Below are positions 55,855-63,947 of a DNA stretch of 64,000 nt, in pieces. Position numbers and translations under genes: made by a program. The stretch comes from Marinimicrobium alkaliphilum. Its GTDB lineage: Bacteria > Pseudomonadota > Gammaproteobacteria > Pseudomonadales > Cellvibrionaceae. The first letter of the stretch is position 1; every line of letters starts with the position of its first letter. The stretch lies in NCBI RefSeq assembly GCF_003259155.1, contig NZ_QGMQ01000003.1:369858-433857 (forward strand), given 5' to 3'. The notes under the pieces were generated by a model, which made no database searches, was not told the origin of the DNA, and saw nothing but the letters and a program-made list of their open reading frames with translations.

Positions 55855-56253
55855 TTTTGTGCTCATTAGTTTGTTGCTACCTGAAAATCCGAATTTTTCA
55901 TATAAGCCATGAGCGTCATCCGTGGCTAGGAACTGAAATTTAGAGGACCAACGCGAATCGTTGACTATAATCCCGAACATCCATTTCCCTATCCCCTTGG
56001 AGCGATGATCCGGGTGGATTATTAAATCAGCTATATAGGCAACCGAAGCGAAATCGGTTACTACTCGTGCAAACCCTACTTGAGTGCCACTGTAAATGAG
56101 TGAAAAGCAAATGCTATTCTCTATGGACATTCTAATGGCTTCTAGGCTTCTTTCGCTGGCCCAATAAGATGATCTTAGCAGTGACACCACTACATCAAGT
56201 TGAATCTCTTCCCGGTCATCACTTATTCGGTAGTTTTCATTGTCGTAGCACAT
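55849..56253 (-). CDS. GNAT family N-acetyltransferase
   Basis: From the ATG at 56253 (AGGGA upstream) the protein has 134 residues. It has the acetyl-CoA-binding motif IIHPDHRSKGIGKWMF (R-x-x-G-x-G form) and the C-terminal LYEKFGF. It is a small cytosolic acetyltransferase of the PanZ/Spermidine-like single-domain type; the substrate is unknown. Low GC content and the stop within an attC core mark it as a cassette gene. Confidence 0.87.
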   Translation of the reverse strand: MCYDNENYRISDDREEIQLDVVVSLLRSSYWASERSLEAIRMSIENSICFSLIYSGTQVGFARVVTDFASVAYIADLIIHPDHRSKGIGKWMFGIIVNDSRWSSKFQFLATDDAHGLYEKFGFSGSNKLMSTKI

Positions 56254-56603
56254 AGCATCCCTAAAATATAACAATATTATTAGACGGAAAGTTTCCGTCT
56301 TTCAGATTTGCCAATCTTTATACCATGCGCCACAAGCCCCGTCATTTCTGACTTAGAACGTATCAATCTAAAAACCGTGGGACAAAATACGGAAATCGCA
56401 AGACTGTCAAGGTTCGTAAGCACTTACATCCTACCTAGGCTCCATCTGCGAAAGATGCCTCGCCACCGCCGACCAAGCCCAGCAGGCCTGCGAACAAAGC
56501 CAGTTTTAGACTGTTGATCCAGCCTAGGTCGCGCACGCGGACCTCGCTTTGGTAGAGGTCGGCAGGTGGGCGACCGGAGAGCAGAGCCCCAAAGTCCTCC
56601 CCA
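56254..56603. other. Non-coding stretch and remnant next to DoxX
   Basis: It holds a 9-bp perfect hairpin (AGACGGAAA / TTTCCGTCT, 56282-56300). A minus-strand frame of about 64 codons (about 56443-56637) without start codon reads ALFAGLLGLVGGGEASFADGA near its end and resembles no family known to me. No convincing attC site is seen here, so this is where the array meets the MarR/DoxX segment. Confidence 0.4.
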
Positions 56604-57014
56604 TTACGGGTTAGGAGACCGTGGAACCCCTACTAACCAACGCCCGCCACCGTGAGCTGCGAGCACCAGGAGTCCGCCCATGATCGCCAGGTTTTTCATG
56701 AACATCATCATTTCGAGTTCCTGCTCCGCAGGGGGCATCGCCCAAAAATTATGAAACACCAGGGTCACAGGTACAAGCCACGCAATCAGCACCAGTGCGG
56801 CGGCGCGCGTCCATGCGCCCAGCATCAACAGTGCACCGGCACCAACCTCAATCACGATGGTGGCGATCAATAGGAGATCCACGAGCGGCAAGCCCTTATC
56901 CATCATTGATTCGGCGGTCACCGCATAGCCCCCGATTTTGCCCAGCCCGGACCCCAGAAAAATGAAGCCCAGCAAACACCGCCCCACCAACGAACTGAGT
57001 GCGTCAAACACCAT
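56604..57014 (-). CDS. DoxX family membrane protein
   Basis: The ATG at 57014 has GGAGG eight bases upstream, inside the end of the preceding gene. The 136-residue product has four membrane spans and DoxX features: RCLLGFIFLGSGLGKI, MMDKGLPLVDLLLIATIVIEVGAGALLMLG, and VPVTLVFHNFW with the conserved His. DoxX proteins are small inner-membrane proteins linked to redox or thiol stress. It is co-transcribed with the DUF1772-like gene, divergent from marR. Confidence 0.88.
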   Translation of the reverse strand: MVFDALSSLVGRCLLGFIFLGSGLGKIGGYAVTAESMMDKGLPLVDLLLIATIVIEVGAGALLMLGAWTRAAALVLIAWLVPVTLVFHNFWAMPPAEQELEMMMFMKNLAIMGGLLVLAAHGGGRWLVGVPRSPNP

Positions 57015-57510
57015 CCTGCGGACCTCCACTCCCAGCCCGGCGAAACAGTACTTGTGTGAGGCACAGCGCCGCCGCTAGCGAGAGCAGGGTGCGCAGCGGG
57101 CTCAGAGCGACCCAATGACCAGCATCAGGCAAAGGAGCCTCGGGCGCCGCCGCCTCGAATTCCAGCGCTACCGGTATAAAGTAGAACGCCGACCACGCCC
57201 TCACCACCAGGTAGAACACCACGGCCAGCAGCAACAGGTTTCTTACTGAGCGGTCACGCCAGCACAGCCAGAGTGACAACGCCAACAGCAACGTCATGAG
57301 AGCATGCAACGGAATCCAGAACACCTTGCGATTGATCCCACCCAGTTCGGGCTGCACCAGGGCCAGATTTCCCGGCCACGCCGTATCAATGATCAGGCTC
57401 TCATAAATCCCGCCGCCGACCATCACCACCATGACAAACCAGCCGGCCAACAGCACCGCCTGTGTCACCTGGGGGATACCCACCCCCGTTTTATGTTGCG
57501 CTTTATTCAC
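57004..57510 (-). CDS. DUF1772/anthrone-oxygenase-like membrane protein
   Basis: GTG at 57510 with GGGGAGG upstream gives 168 residues. Four membrane spans are visible. GGGIYESLIIDTAWPGN near residue 35 resembles the DUF1772 N-terminal pattern, and RAWSAFYFIPVALEFE is later. DUF1772 proteins include anthrone-oxygenase relatives, but the function here is not known. It overlaps the DoxX gene and lies downstream of the MarR operator. Confidence 0.7.
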   Translation of the reverse strand: MNKAQHKTGVGIPQVTQAVLLAGWFVMVVMVGGGIYESLIIDTAWPGNLALVQPELGGINRKVFWIPLHALMTLLLALSLWLCWRDRSVRNLLLLAVVFYLVVRAWSAFYFIPVALEFEAAAPEAPLPDAGHWVALSPLRTLLSLAAALCLTQVLFRRAGSGGPQDGV

Positions 57511-57600
57511 GATTTCCTCCCCATCGTCAGAGACATAAATTGAACCCGCTCGCGGGCCCATAGTGGAACTGCTACAATAATGAGCAATACTTCACAGCCA

Positions 57601-57625
57601 AAGTATCTTAGCAACTAAGATACTT
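57601..57625. promoter_or_regulatory. MarR-type operator between divergent genes
   Basis: AAGTATCTTAG and CTAAGATACTT form a perfect 11-bp inverted repeat separated by CAA. It is in the 138-base gap between the marR start and the divergent DUF1772/DoxX genes, the usual place for an autoregulatory MarR site. Confidence 0.8.
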
Positions 57626-57648
57626 AATAGTTAAGCATCTTTGCGCTT

Positions 57649-58137
57649 ATGTCAAGAGAGAAAAGTACCCAGCGCCAACATCTGCTGGCAGAAGCAGACG
57701 GCGCCTTGCGTAAAATGAGCGCCCAAAGCACCCTGTTTGGCCACGCGATTGCCAACTCACTGGGCATTCGGCCAACCGATCTTGAGTGTCTGGACCTGAT
57801 TCAGCTGCACGGCAGCGTGACCGCCAGCCAGCTCGCTAAAGCCACCGGGCTCACCAGCGGCGCCGTCACCGGACTCGTGGACCGCCTCGAGCAGGCGGGG
57901 TACGTCCTGCGCAAACCCGACGCCAACGACCGGCGCCGAACCAACATTGAGCTTCACCCCTCCACTTTCGAACGGGTCTACCCGCTATACGCCTCGCTTC
58001 ACGAACGTATGCAGAGCATCTGGGCAGACTTTGACGATGAGCAGGTTCAAACCATCCTGGACTTTGCAACCCGGAGTCATGAGACAGTGGCAGAGGAAAC
58101 GGCTCGGCTGAGGAAAGGAACGAAGAAGGGGAAATAG
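57649..58137 (+). CDS. MarR family transcriptional regulator
   Basis: This 162-residue protein starts at ATG 57649. It has a winged helix-turn-helix: TASQLAKATGLTSGAVTGLVDRLEQAGYVLRKPDANDRRRTNIEL, with the beta-wing DRRR. MarR proteins bind short palindromes as dimers and release them on binding phenolic or redox ligands. The divergent DUF1772 and DoxX genes and the palindrome between suggest it represses them and itself. Its plus-strand orientation is opposite to the cassettes around. Confidence 0.93.
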   Translation: MSREKSTQRQHLLAEADGALRKMSAQSTLFGHAIANSLGIRPTDLECLDLIQLHGSVTASQLAKATGLTSGAVTGLVDRLEQAGYVLRKPDANDRRRTNIELHPSTFERVYPLYASLHERMQSIWADFDDEQVQTILDFATRSHETVAEETARLRKGTKKGK

Positions 58138-58211
58138 GTAGGGGTGTTATTCGCTGCGGCAATAACCGGACGATCGAGATAGCGCCTTGCAATACTTATG
58201 AGCATCCTGTC

Positions 58212-58253
58212 TTTTAACGCTCACCGCAACGAACTTTCTGTGCACGGTTAATG
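58212..58253 (-). other. Possible short attC site or remnant
   Basis: On the minus strand CATTAAC and GTTAAAA lie 42 bases apart, just past the stop of the SRPBCC remnant. The cores are near the RYYYAAC/GTTRRRY forms but the inverted repeat is short and weak. It may be a decayed or minimal site. Confidence 0.3.
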
Positions 58254-58255
58254 AC

Positions 58256-58693
58256 TTACCGAGACTCTGACGCTTTCTTTAAAGCATCCAGCCAAACATC
58301 AAGAGACTCATTCAGCTTCCTTGCCATGATTCCTTTCAGCAGCTTCACCAGCCAGCCGTCCATGGATTCATTTGTTCGCACCATTGTGTGACCGTTTTTC
58401 AGCGCCACAAACTCCCACGTATGTATGGCCGACGCGCCGAAGCCCCTACCGCTCCAACCAAGGAATCTGTTTTCGGCAACCTCTCTGATTGTGGAGGTCA
58501 GTTTAAATCCGCCAGACTTCCAAACGAAGGTCGATTCAGGCGCAAGAGGTCACATCATCTTCGCATCAGAGATTTCAGGCTGCCAATCCGGCCACGAATT
58601 GATATCGGCCTGTATTTTCCAGACAGTCTCTACCGGAGCCTTGATTTCGATGTCCTTTCTGGACTTAAGCACAGCGTCTTCGTTTATGTTCAC
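58256..58693 (-). pseudogene. SRPBCC family protein with internal stop
   Basis: GTG at 58693 (GGGGA upstream) begins a 145-codon frame. The SRPBCC pattern is clear (IEIKAPVETVWKIQADINSWPDWQPEIS, then STFVWKSGG and HTWEFVALKNG) but codon 48 is TGA (58550-58552), where the family has DAK-x-x-GPL. All else is in frame. Family members bind hydrophobic ligands or act as cyclases. It looks like a recently disabled cassette gene unless the TGA is a sequencing error. Confidence 0.8.
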
Positions 58694-58706
58694 GATATTC
58701 CCCACT

Positions 58707-58757
58707 CTCTAACTCGGCCAGAACCAACAAGTTGTCGACCGGCCAGGCCTACCTCTA
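58707..58757 (-). other. Possible attC-like site after the esterase gene
   Basis: CTCTAAC on the plus strand, and the CTAG around the esterase stop, flank a GC-rich segment with GGCCAG / CTGGCC pairing and a CAAC-AA-GTTG loop. One core is clearly degenerate. Position fits a cassette boundary, sequence support is weak. Confidence 0.3.
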
Positions 58758-59987
58758 GAATTGAACCATTAAGTCTTTTGTAGCCCTTTTCAAGCAGATA
58801 ACGAGATCAAAAGCCTCTTTGACATCAACGTCTGCGATTGAACTTTGGGAGCGGATGCTGCTTGGGGATACCCCCGCCAAGGGAATGACCTGCATGACAT
58901 CTGCCTCATCAGGCACTAAATCCTCAACACTACCAACGCCTACCGGAGCCGCCTTTTCGTCAGCCACAGAAAACCCAACAGGACTTTCGGTGTCGGGAAA
59001 GTGCATTTCCGGTACTGTATCGCCAAGATGAGTCAGCGCGATTGCTCGGTAACCTGGAACGCTAGCCAAGTGCTGGCCTGCCGGGATACCCGCGAGTTCC
59101 CCCGAAAAGACGACGGGCAATTTTTGTATGTGATTATTGTGTGCCAGGAAAATCAGTTTTGATTGTGAATGATGCTTCAAGTAGCCCTTCACCGATTCGG
59201 CCATGAAGTGATCACGAGCCGACGTCTCAGCCTCGATCGCATGTCCAGAAAAAAGTGCGCTCATTCCGAACAGAGCCTCCAAAGTATACTGCAAGGCCAC
59301 TAGATCCGAATATACCCGATCCAGCCGACCCTTAGGGAAACGACGCTCAAGCTCAGGAGCAAGCGCTTCATGCCGAAGCCGAAAACGAGAGACTATTGAA
59401 AATGCTCTATCACGTTCAGGAGCCTTCAGGCTGGACCAGCTCATCGCTGAAAGGACTGCTGACTCGCCACAAACGCCAGACAGAATAGTCCTTAGCTCCT
59501 CCAGTTGGTCTGATAACGAGGGATCCAAATGGTAAAGTTCTGCATACAGAAACTCATACTCATTCACTGGGGAAAAGGTGTTCGGAATGTCCGCTCCAAC
59601 GATTCTCACCTTCCGTCCTGATTCACCCAAATAAGCCTTTAGCCATATCAAGAATGACCCATAAATACCCGTGGTGAGCGGACCCGAAAACTTCGAGATA
59701 TCATCTTCCGGATCCGGACTGTCAAGCCAGCAATTGAGCTTTTCAGCCTGGTGATGACTACACTCAAGGGCGATAGCGTCAAACTCATGGCAATCGATCA
59801 GGTGACGAACAAGGGAAGTTCGAGCCGAATTAAATTCGGCCACGAAGTGAGCGCTCTCACCTATACCAACGAGGCTTGAATCCTTGACGATGTCCGACAC
59901 TACATCAATCCAGCCTAAGCCGTCTGGAGGTACGTCGGCGCTCGGCATTCTAGTTGCTTGCTCAATTTTCGTTTCGTGATTATTCAT
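58755..59987 (-). CDS. Erythromycin esterase family protein
   Basis: This 410-residue protein has the Ere-family signatures: SLVGIGESAHFVAEF at about residues 38-52 (Glu and His of the active site), DAIALECSHHQ, VRIVGADIP, and LIFLAHNNHIQKLP at about 280 with the second His. Ere enzymes open macrolide lactone rings; many homologues act on other substrates. It overlaps the small membrane gene upstream by four bases. Cassette location is suggestive of a resistance role but does not prove it. Confidence 0.85.
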   Translation of the reverse strand: MNNHETKIEQATRMPSADVPPDGLGWIDVVSDIVKDSSLVGIGESAHFVAEFNSARTSLVRHLIDCHEFDAIALECSHHQAEKLNCWLDSPDPEDDISKFSGPLTTGIYGSFLIWLKAYLGESGRKVRIVGADIPNTFSPVNEYEFLYAELYHLDPSLSDQLEELRTILSGVCGESAVLSAMSWSSLKAPERDRAFSIVSRFRLRHEALAPELERRFPKGRLDRVYSDLVALQYTLEALFGMSALFSGHAIEAETSARDHFMAESVKGYLKHHSQSKLIFLAHNNHIQKLPVVFSGELAGIPAGQHLASVPGYRAIALTHLGDTVPEMHFPDTESPVGFSVADEKAAPVGVGSVEDLVPDEADVMQVIPLAGVSPSSIRSQSSIADVDVKEAFDLVICLKRATKDLMVQF

Positions 59988-60181
59988 ACATCTCCATGAA
60001 AAAGAAGAGCAGATACGATACCACCCGCACCTGCTCCTACGGCAAGACCGATTCCAAGACCCATGGTCAAATTCTCCAGATAGATACCGACACCAGCTCC
60101 CAAAGTGAGGCCGATACCCGGGCTTATCATGAGTATTGCAAACGCCAATGTCTGTTTCTGTTCCGGTGACTTCTTACGCAT
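59984..60181 (-). CDS. Small two-span membrane protein with glycine-rich helices
   Basis: The ATG at 60181 after GGGAGACG gives 65 residues. Two hydrophobic helices rich in Gly and Ala (GIGLTLGAGVGIYL, GLGIGLAVGAGAGGIVSALLF) form glycine-zipper-like patterns. It overlaps the start of the esterase (ATGA), so the two are translationally coupled in one cassette. It may be a membrane partner of the esterase, or an independent small protein; no family is recognised. Confidence 0.7.
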   Translation of the reverse strand: MRKKSPEQKQTLAFAILMISPGIGLTLGAGVGIYLENLTMGLGIGLAVGAGAGGIVSALLFHGDV

Positions 60182-60220
60182 TGCGACGCGTCTCCCGTCT
60201 CTTTTTAATTCATGCCAGTA

Positions 60221-60278
60221 GCCCAACGACGAAGCTCAGCAGGGCTGCCACGCAGCGTCGGCGCTGGTAACGTCTAGC
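60221..60278 (-). other. attC-like recombination site 4
   Basis: On the minus strand the 3' core GTTGGGC is a perfect GTTRRRY. The 5' core is degenerate (GCTAGAC). Between them GACG-CAGC segments and GCTGC-GTG-GCAGC fold into a 58-bp imperfect hairpin. It marks the right edge of the esterase cassette. Confidence 0.6.
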
Positions 60279-60873
60279 CCGCTACCGAGCCTGAGAGTCA
60301 TTTTGACTTTAATTTGAACTCGAACAGTCGAGGGGCCTCGAGGCAGAATTTAGCAAGGGTGAGCCATGAATACAACTGCCAGCACTAGAGCAAGAAATAC
60401 CGATCGGCCCGTCGGCACTGATGCCAGCAAAGCCATGCCCAATATCGCGATATCTGAAATCGATCTTTACCTCCACAGGCACTACCTGCGGGAGTGATTA
60501 GAAAGCTAGTCCATCGCCACGATGGCATTAAGCTGTCTTCTAAGCACGATGTGAGAACTTAATCAATTTCCCTTCAGAACACGATTACGCCAATAGAAAA
60601 TAAGCGGAAAGCACAGATCCTCCTGCTTATTCTACTGGGCGCAATCAGACAGTATTCAAGCTATTATTTATTCTTTTGAATGCTGTAAACACTTCCTACC
60701 CTAAAAAACGGGAAAGCTTTTTACCACGAACTAAACACTTATGAGTGGAGAGGGGTCGAGACAGCGATTACACCCGTTTAACCTTCATGACTCGCGTACC
60801 TGGTTACAGTTCAAGCACCATTTTGGACGCAACATTCAGGAAAATTTCAGATATTGCAGTTAGAAATACTTGA
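60279..60873. other. Cassette without a convincing gene
   Basis: Between two attC-like sites lie about 595 bases. A minus-strand frame from GTG 60482 to TAA 60309 (57 codons) and a 28-codon frame with a hydrophobic product (VFLALVLAVVFMA, 60397-60440 area) are present, but neither has good ribosome sites together with family likeness. The right part is AT-rich with no open frame. It may be a non-coding or decayed cassette, or hold a small RNA. Confidence 0.4.
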
Positions 60874-60972
60874 CGTTAACGCCCGCAGCATGTGCGGCTG
60901 CGGAATGGAGGCGAAGCCGCAATGGAGTGACCGTCGCCATGCCTAAGATTGTTCGCTCTGACAATGTTACCG
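60874..60972 (-). other. attC-like recombination site 5
   Basis: On the minus strand it starts at CGGTAAC, holding the stop of the HEPN-motif gene, and ends at GTTAACG. The middle has GGCGAAGCC and ATGGAG words also found in site 2. Cores deviate at one or two positions from consensus. Confidence 0.6.
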
Positions 60973-61680
60973 TCCGAACGCTGAAAGTCGATCAATGAAT
61001 TTCATAACAAGCATCCCACAAGAGGCGCTATACACCTGTTGAAGGAGGAATCCCAAGTCTTCGTGGAAGACCAACAATTCAGAGTGGTCAACTTCGTGAA
61101 GTGCCCGAAGGCTCGGCAAGACATTCTCGCTCTCCAAGGATAAGTCCCATTCATGCGCTGCCGCATTCCGTATTCGCCTTATATGATGGCACCTCTCGGC
61201 GTCTTCTTGATCGATTAGTCCTTCGCGAAGGGCGCGCTTAATCCGAGCATCAAGAGTGCGCGGCGGCCTTCCTCTGACCTCTCCGGTAGCTGAAGCACGA
61301 AAGGCCTCGGCCTCCAGCATTTCATCTAGAACGTTATCTAGTAAAGAGCCCCAAACGATCACGACGCTACGAAAAGAACTACGGCTGTTCTCTCGATTGG
61401 CTTCAAGAAGAAACTTCTCTAGGCGATGGTATATCGCAGAAGGCTCGGGTTGTGACGGGGGTTGTTGCGAAAGCTTGGGCTCCATCGGTGCGATTTCGCC
61501 AAACTCACCGGCAACACACCTGACGAAAATCTCCCGCCCATGAGACTCCGAGTCGTAGGAGCTAGCAGTAAACGGCACCTCTTGGTGAAGAGTGTTAGTT
61601 CGTACCAAGCAGTTAATGGCGGTGTGGTTTTCGTCCGCCCATTGTGGGTTCCGAACCGACAGTACCTTCGTCTTGATCAT
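60967..61680 (-). CDS. Two-part protein with MltR/DUF4145-like, HEPN-motif domain
   Basis: From the ATG at 61680 the protein has 237 residues. Residues 1-65 (VLSVRNPQWADENHTAINCLV, ESHGREIFVRCVAGEFGEIA) resemble a module seen in phage-related proteins. The C-terminal 140 residues are helical, with VVIVWGSLLDNVLDEML and the HEPN-like RNAAAH (R-x4-H) in IRRIRNAAAHEW, similar to MltR/DUF4145 proteins. HEPN domains are often ribonucleases in toxins and defence. Activity is not shown; the cassette context makes a defence role possible. Confidence 0.65.
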   Translation of the reverse strand: MIKTKVLSVRNPQWADENHTAINCLVRTNTLHQEVPFTASSYDSESHGREIFVRCVAGEFGEIAPMEPKLSQQPPSQPEPSAIYHRLEKFLLEANRENSRSSFRSVVIVWGSLLDNVLDEMLEAEAFRASATGEVRGRPPRTLDARIKRALREGLIDQEDAERCHHIRRIRNAAAHEWDLSLESENVLPSLRALHEVDHSELLVFHEDLGFLLQQVYSASCGMLVMKFIDRLSAFGR

Positions 61681-61699
61681 TAGAGTCTCTGCGTATCCC

Positions 61700-61781
61700 G
61701 CATTGAATGCGCTAAAATGGTGCAAATTCAGAAGGCGGAGCCGTAACGAAAAAGTTGTCGCCGTGATTGGCATTGTTATAC
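61700..61781 (-). other. Possible partial attC site 6
   Basis: On the minus strand GTATAAC, four bases past the ATPase stop, resembles RYYYAAC. A matching GTTRRRY is not found in the next 90 bases, which hold GC-rich words (GGCGACAAC, CGGCTCCGCC). The site may be decayed or the two genes may share one cassette. Confidence 0.35.
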
Positions 61782-61784
61782 AAA

Positions 61785-63329
61785 CTATTTGAATATAGAA
61801 AGGTGTGCTTTTAAAGCATTATGGACGAAAATATTCATATCAAACAATATCTCGTCGTCTCCACGAAATGAAAATCGTATTCTGTCACGATTATCATTAA
61901 TATTTCCAATGACCCCTATTCTGAATAGGTCTTTGACAACACTTTTAAGATCGTTAGCATTCATAAGTTCTGCGGTTTCTTTGTGGTCATTCGAAACCTC
62001 AACGGCTCTATCCATAAGTTCACTTAAAGAGATTATTTGTTTAAACCCATAAAAGATATATTTTATGCCGTCTATATCTGAAGGCCGGTACTTGGCTTTC
62101 AGTTCCTCAGTAATCTCAACCCAAGACGCAGTAGAGTATGCCTTTCGAATAGCCTCAATACCTTGCAGCGCAAACGTTTCTTCATTCGGATACTGGTCTT
62201 GAACTGAAATCAAAAGGCGAACCACATCTCTAGGTCGATACCATGAATTGTGAAGTATATAGATTTGAGGCCTTTTGCCATGAATCGAGGAGGGGAAATA
62301 ATCTTTCCAAAGTCTGGCCTCAGAAAGTCGTTCCAAGCCACTCTCTTCTCGGGCATTATTTATTCTCTTCTCAAGAATATGCAGTATTGGCTGCTGCACT
62401 GCATCTAGGCCAGGTCTATTCCATAAAACAGTAGATCCAAAATCTGCTATTGGTTTGTTAATTTCTTTTCCAAGCGACTCAACAGAGTTTAAAACTTCCG
62501 AACGAATAGCGGCATATACACAAAAATTAAATCCATTCCGCTTGGATACCGCGTTGACCTTTTCAACAGAGACTATCAAATCTCTAATCAGTCTCGAGTC
62601 TCGCTGATATTGCTTACTGGATTGGTAGCTAAGTTCTAGTTCATCAAAAAATATACTCACTGTCCCAGCGCCCGGGTCCAATTTTTCAAAAGCGTCATCT
62701 GCTTTACGAACAAGATCGTTGAAATTAACCTTTGCTCTTCCATCCTCATCCCAGTCAAATTCCAATCCAAGCTTTGGCGACTTGCTTATTTCGATAGTTC
62801 CTTTTCGAATCTTAGGTATTAAACGTGAGAACCCCTTGTCTTGTTGCTGACCAATGCTTTCGGAGTTCACTAACTCAACAAACTTGAAATAATGGCTGTT
62901 TTTTTGAAATGGGTTCTCTTCCATATTTTCAATTGAAGATGCAATTTTTCTGTATATAAACCATCTCCAGACCGTTTCAAAATCGTTACCTTGGAACTCA
63001 TTTGAGTTATCTTCTGCCAATTGAATGCGCGCGGCTTTTGTGAAGTCTTTTCGTAAATCCTCATCAACTTCCGATTTAAATAGTACGAAGGAAGAATATG
63101 AGCTTGATTTTTCGTCTAGCTTAATTGATATATATCTTAAAAGAGCGGTCTTCCCAGTGCCTTTTAGACCTACAACATAGTACTTATTTCTATTATAGTA
63201 GCTTTCGATATTCAATGCCGGAGGCGTAACAAACGACGACTCAAATCTACGAATTTCTTCAGGGGAGCTACTTAGAAGTTCGTTTTTTGCATCTGTGGAT
63301 CCCAAGTGAATATCTTTCAGCTTAAGCAA
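61785..63329 (-). CDS. P-loop ATPase resembling the Sll1717 family
   Basis: This 514-residue protein has a Walker A YVVGLKGTGKTALLR at about 52-66 and a Walker B VSIFFDELELSY at about 224-235. The arginine-rich YRPRDVVRLL at about 366 is typical of the Sll1717/FunZ-type P-loop ATPases. The cassette is AT-rich. It has no membrane span and no obvious nuclease domain. Such ATPases occur as single genes or with an effector in phage defence and integron cassettes; here the neighbour upstream is a membrane protein in its own cassette. Confidence 0.82.
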   Translation of the reverse strand: MLKLKDIHLGSTDAKNELLSSSPEEIRRFESSFVTPPALNIESYYNRNKYYVVGLKGTGKTALLRYISIKLDEKSSSYSSFVLFKSEVDEDLRKDFTKAARIQLAEDNSNEFQGNDFETVWRWFIYRKIASSIENMEENPFQKNSHYFKFVELVNSESIGQQQDKGFSRLIPKIRKGTIEISKSPKLGLEFDWDEDGRAKVNFNDLVRKADDAFEKLDPGAGTVSIFFDELELSYQSSKQYQRDSRLIRDLIVSVEKVNAVSKRNGFNFCVYAAIRSEVLNSVESLGKEINKPIADFGSTVLWNRPGLDAVQQPILHILEKRINNAREESGLERLSEARLWKDYFPSSIHGKRPQIYILHNSWYRPRDVVRLLISVQDQYPNEETFALQGIEAIRKAYSTASWVEITEELKAKYRPSDIDGIKYIFYGFKQIISLSELMDRAVEVSNDHKETAELMNANDLKSVVKDLFRIGVIGNINDNRDRIRFSFRGDDEILFDMNIFVHNALKAHLSIFK

Positions 63330-63362
63330 TGTAATTCTCCAATTTATTCATTGAAAACTTCT

Positions 63363-63440
63363 TATAAACGCCCGGCACACGTGCCGATTTGTAGCCGCAG
63401 AGCGGCGGAGAAGCGGTCACCGTGCTGCCGCTTGTTAAGC
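63363..63440 (-). other. attC-like recombination site 7
   Basis: On the minus strand it begins GCTTAAC (perfect RYYYAAC), two bases past the gene stop, and ends near GTTTATA. CGGCAGCACG pairs with CGTGTGCCG with one unpaired G, the hallmark extra-helical base of attC. The centre CCGCCGCTCTGCGGCTACAAA is shared with site 3. This is the clearest site. Confidence 0.8.
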
Positions 63441-63442
63441 AT

Positions 63443-63889
63443 TTATGGCTGCGTTACTGTAGGCGAAAAATATTTCGTCATCGGCAACTTTGCCCAATCA
63501 TACCGGTTCTCGATGTAGCCAATCCCAAAGAGTGTAACCACCAATAAAACCGAAGCCAAAACTCTGAAGAAAAACAACCTGAATTTATTCGACCAATCGT
63601 GCCTGGCATCCAGCTTAAGCTCTTTTTCTTTTAGAGACACTTTTCGAGATTCTTCTGAGTTCAAGTCTTCGAAAGCACTGTAAAAACGTAGAAACTTAAC
63701 TAGGGAGTTCTCAAGATCATCTTTTAGATCGAAAAATTCCTCTGGCTCCGAAGCATCAAGGGCTTTTTGTTTTAGGTCTTCCAGTGCAGAAAGGTCAAGC
63801 TCTTCCAGCTCACGCTCGAAATCTTCTCGAACTTCCGCTCTGCTCCGCTTATCAGGAACAGATATAGATGGTGGCTCATAATTAGCCAT
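63443..63889 (-). CDS. Single-span membrane protein of unknown function
   Basis: From the ATG at 63889 the protein has 148 residues; an in-frame ATG at 63955 is also possible. The N-terminal half is acidic and helical (REDFERELEELDLSALEDLK). One membrane span lies at about 105-125 (LFFFRVLASVLLVVTLFG), and the tail is short. It is framed by attC-like sites on both sides, so it is a complete cassette. No family is recognised. Confidence 0.7.
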   Translation of the reverse strand: MANYEPPSISVPDKRSRAEVREDFERELEELDLSALEDLKQKALDASEPEEFFDLKDDLENSLVKFLRFYSAFEDLNSEESRKVSLKEKELKLDARHDWSNKFRLFFFRVLASVLLVVTLFGIGYIENRYDWAKLPMTKYFSPTVTQP

Positions 63890-63947
63890 CCCCCGACAGA
63901 CCTTGTAAATTTTGCATAATACTTGAAGGGTCAAATCGTCCAGCCAT
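63882..63947 (-). CDS. 21-residue upstream reading frame, possibly coupled
   Basis: The ATG at 63947 has a well-spaced AAAGGA eight bases upstream, better placed than for the other candidate starts. The frame encodes 21 residues and its TAA overlaps the ATG region of the next gene (GATGGCTAA). It could be a leader that couples translation of the membrane protein, or a chance frame. Confidence 0.4.
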   Translation of the reverse strand: MAGRFDPSSIMQNLQGLSGDG

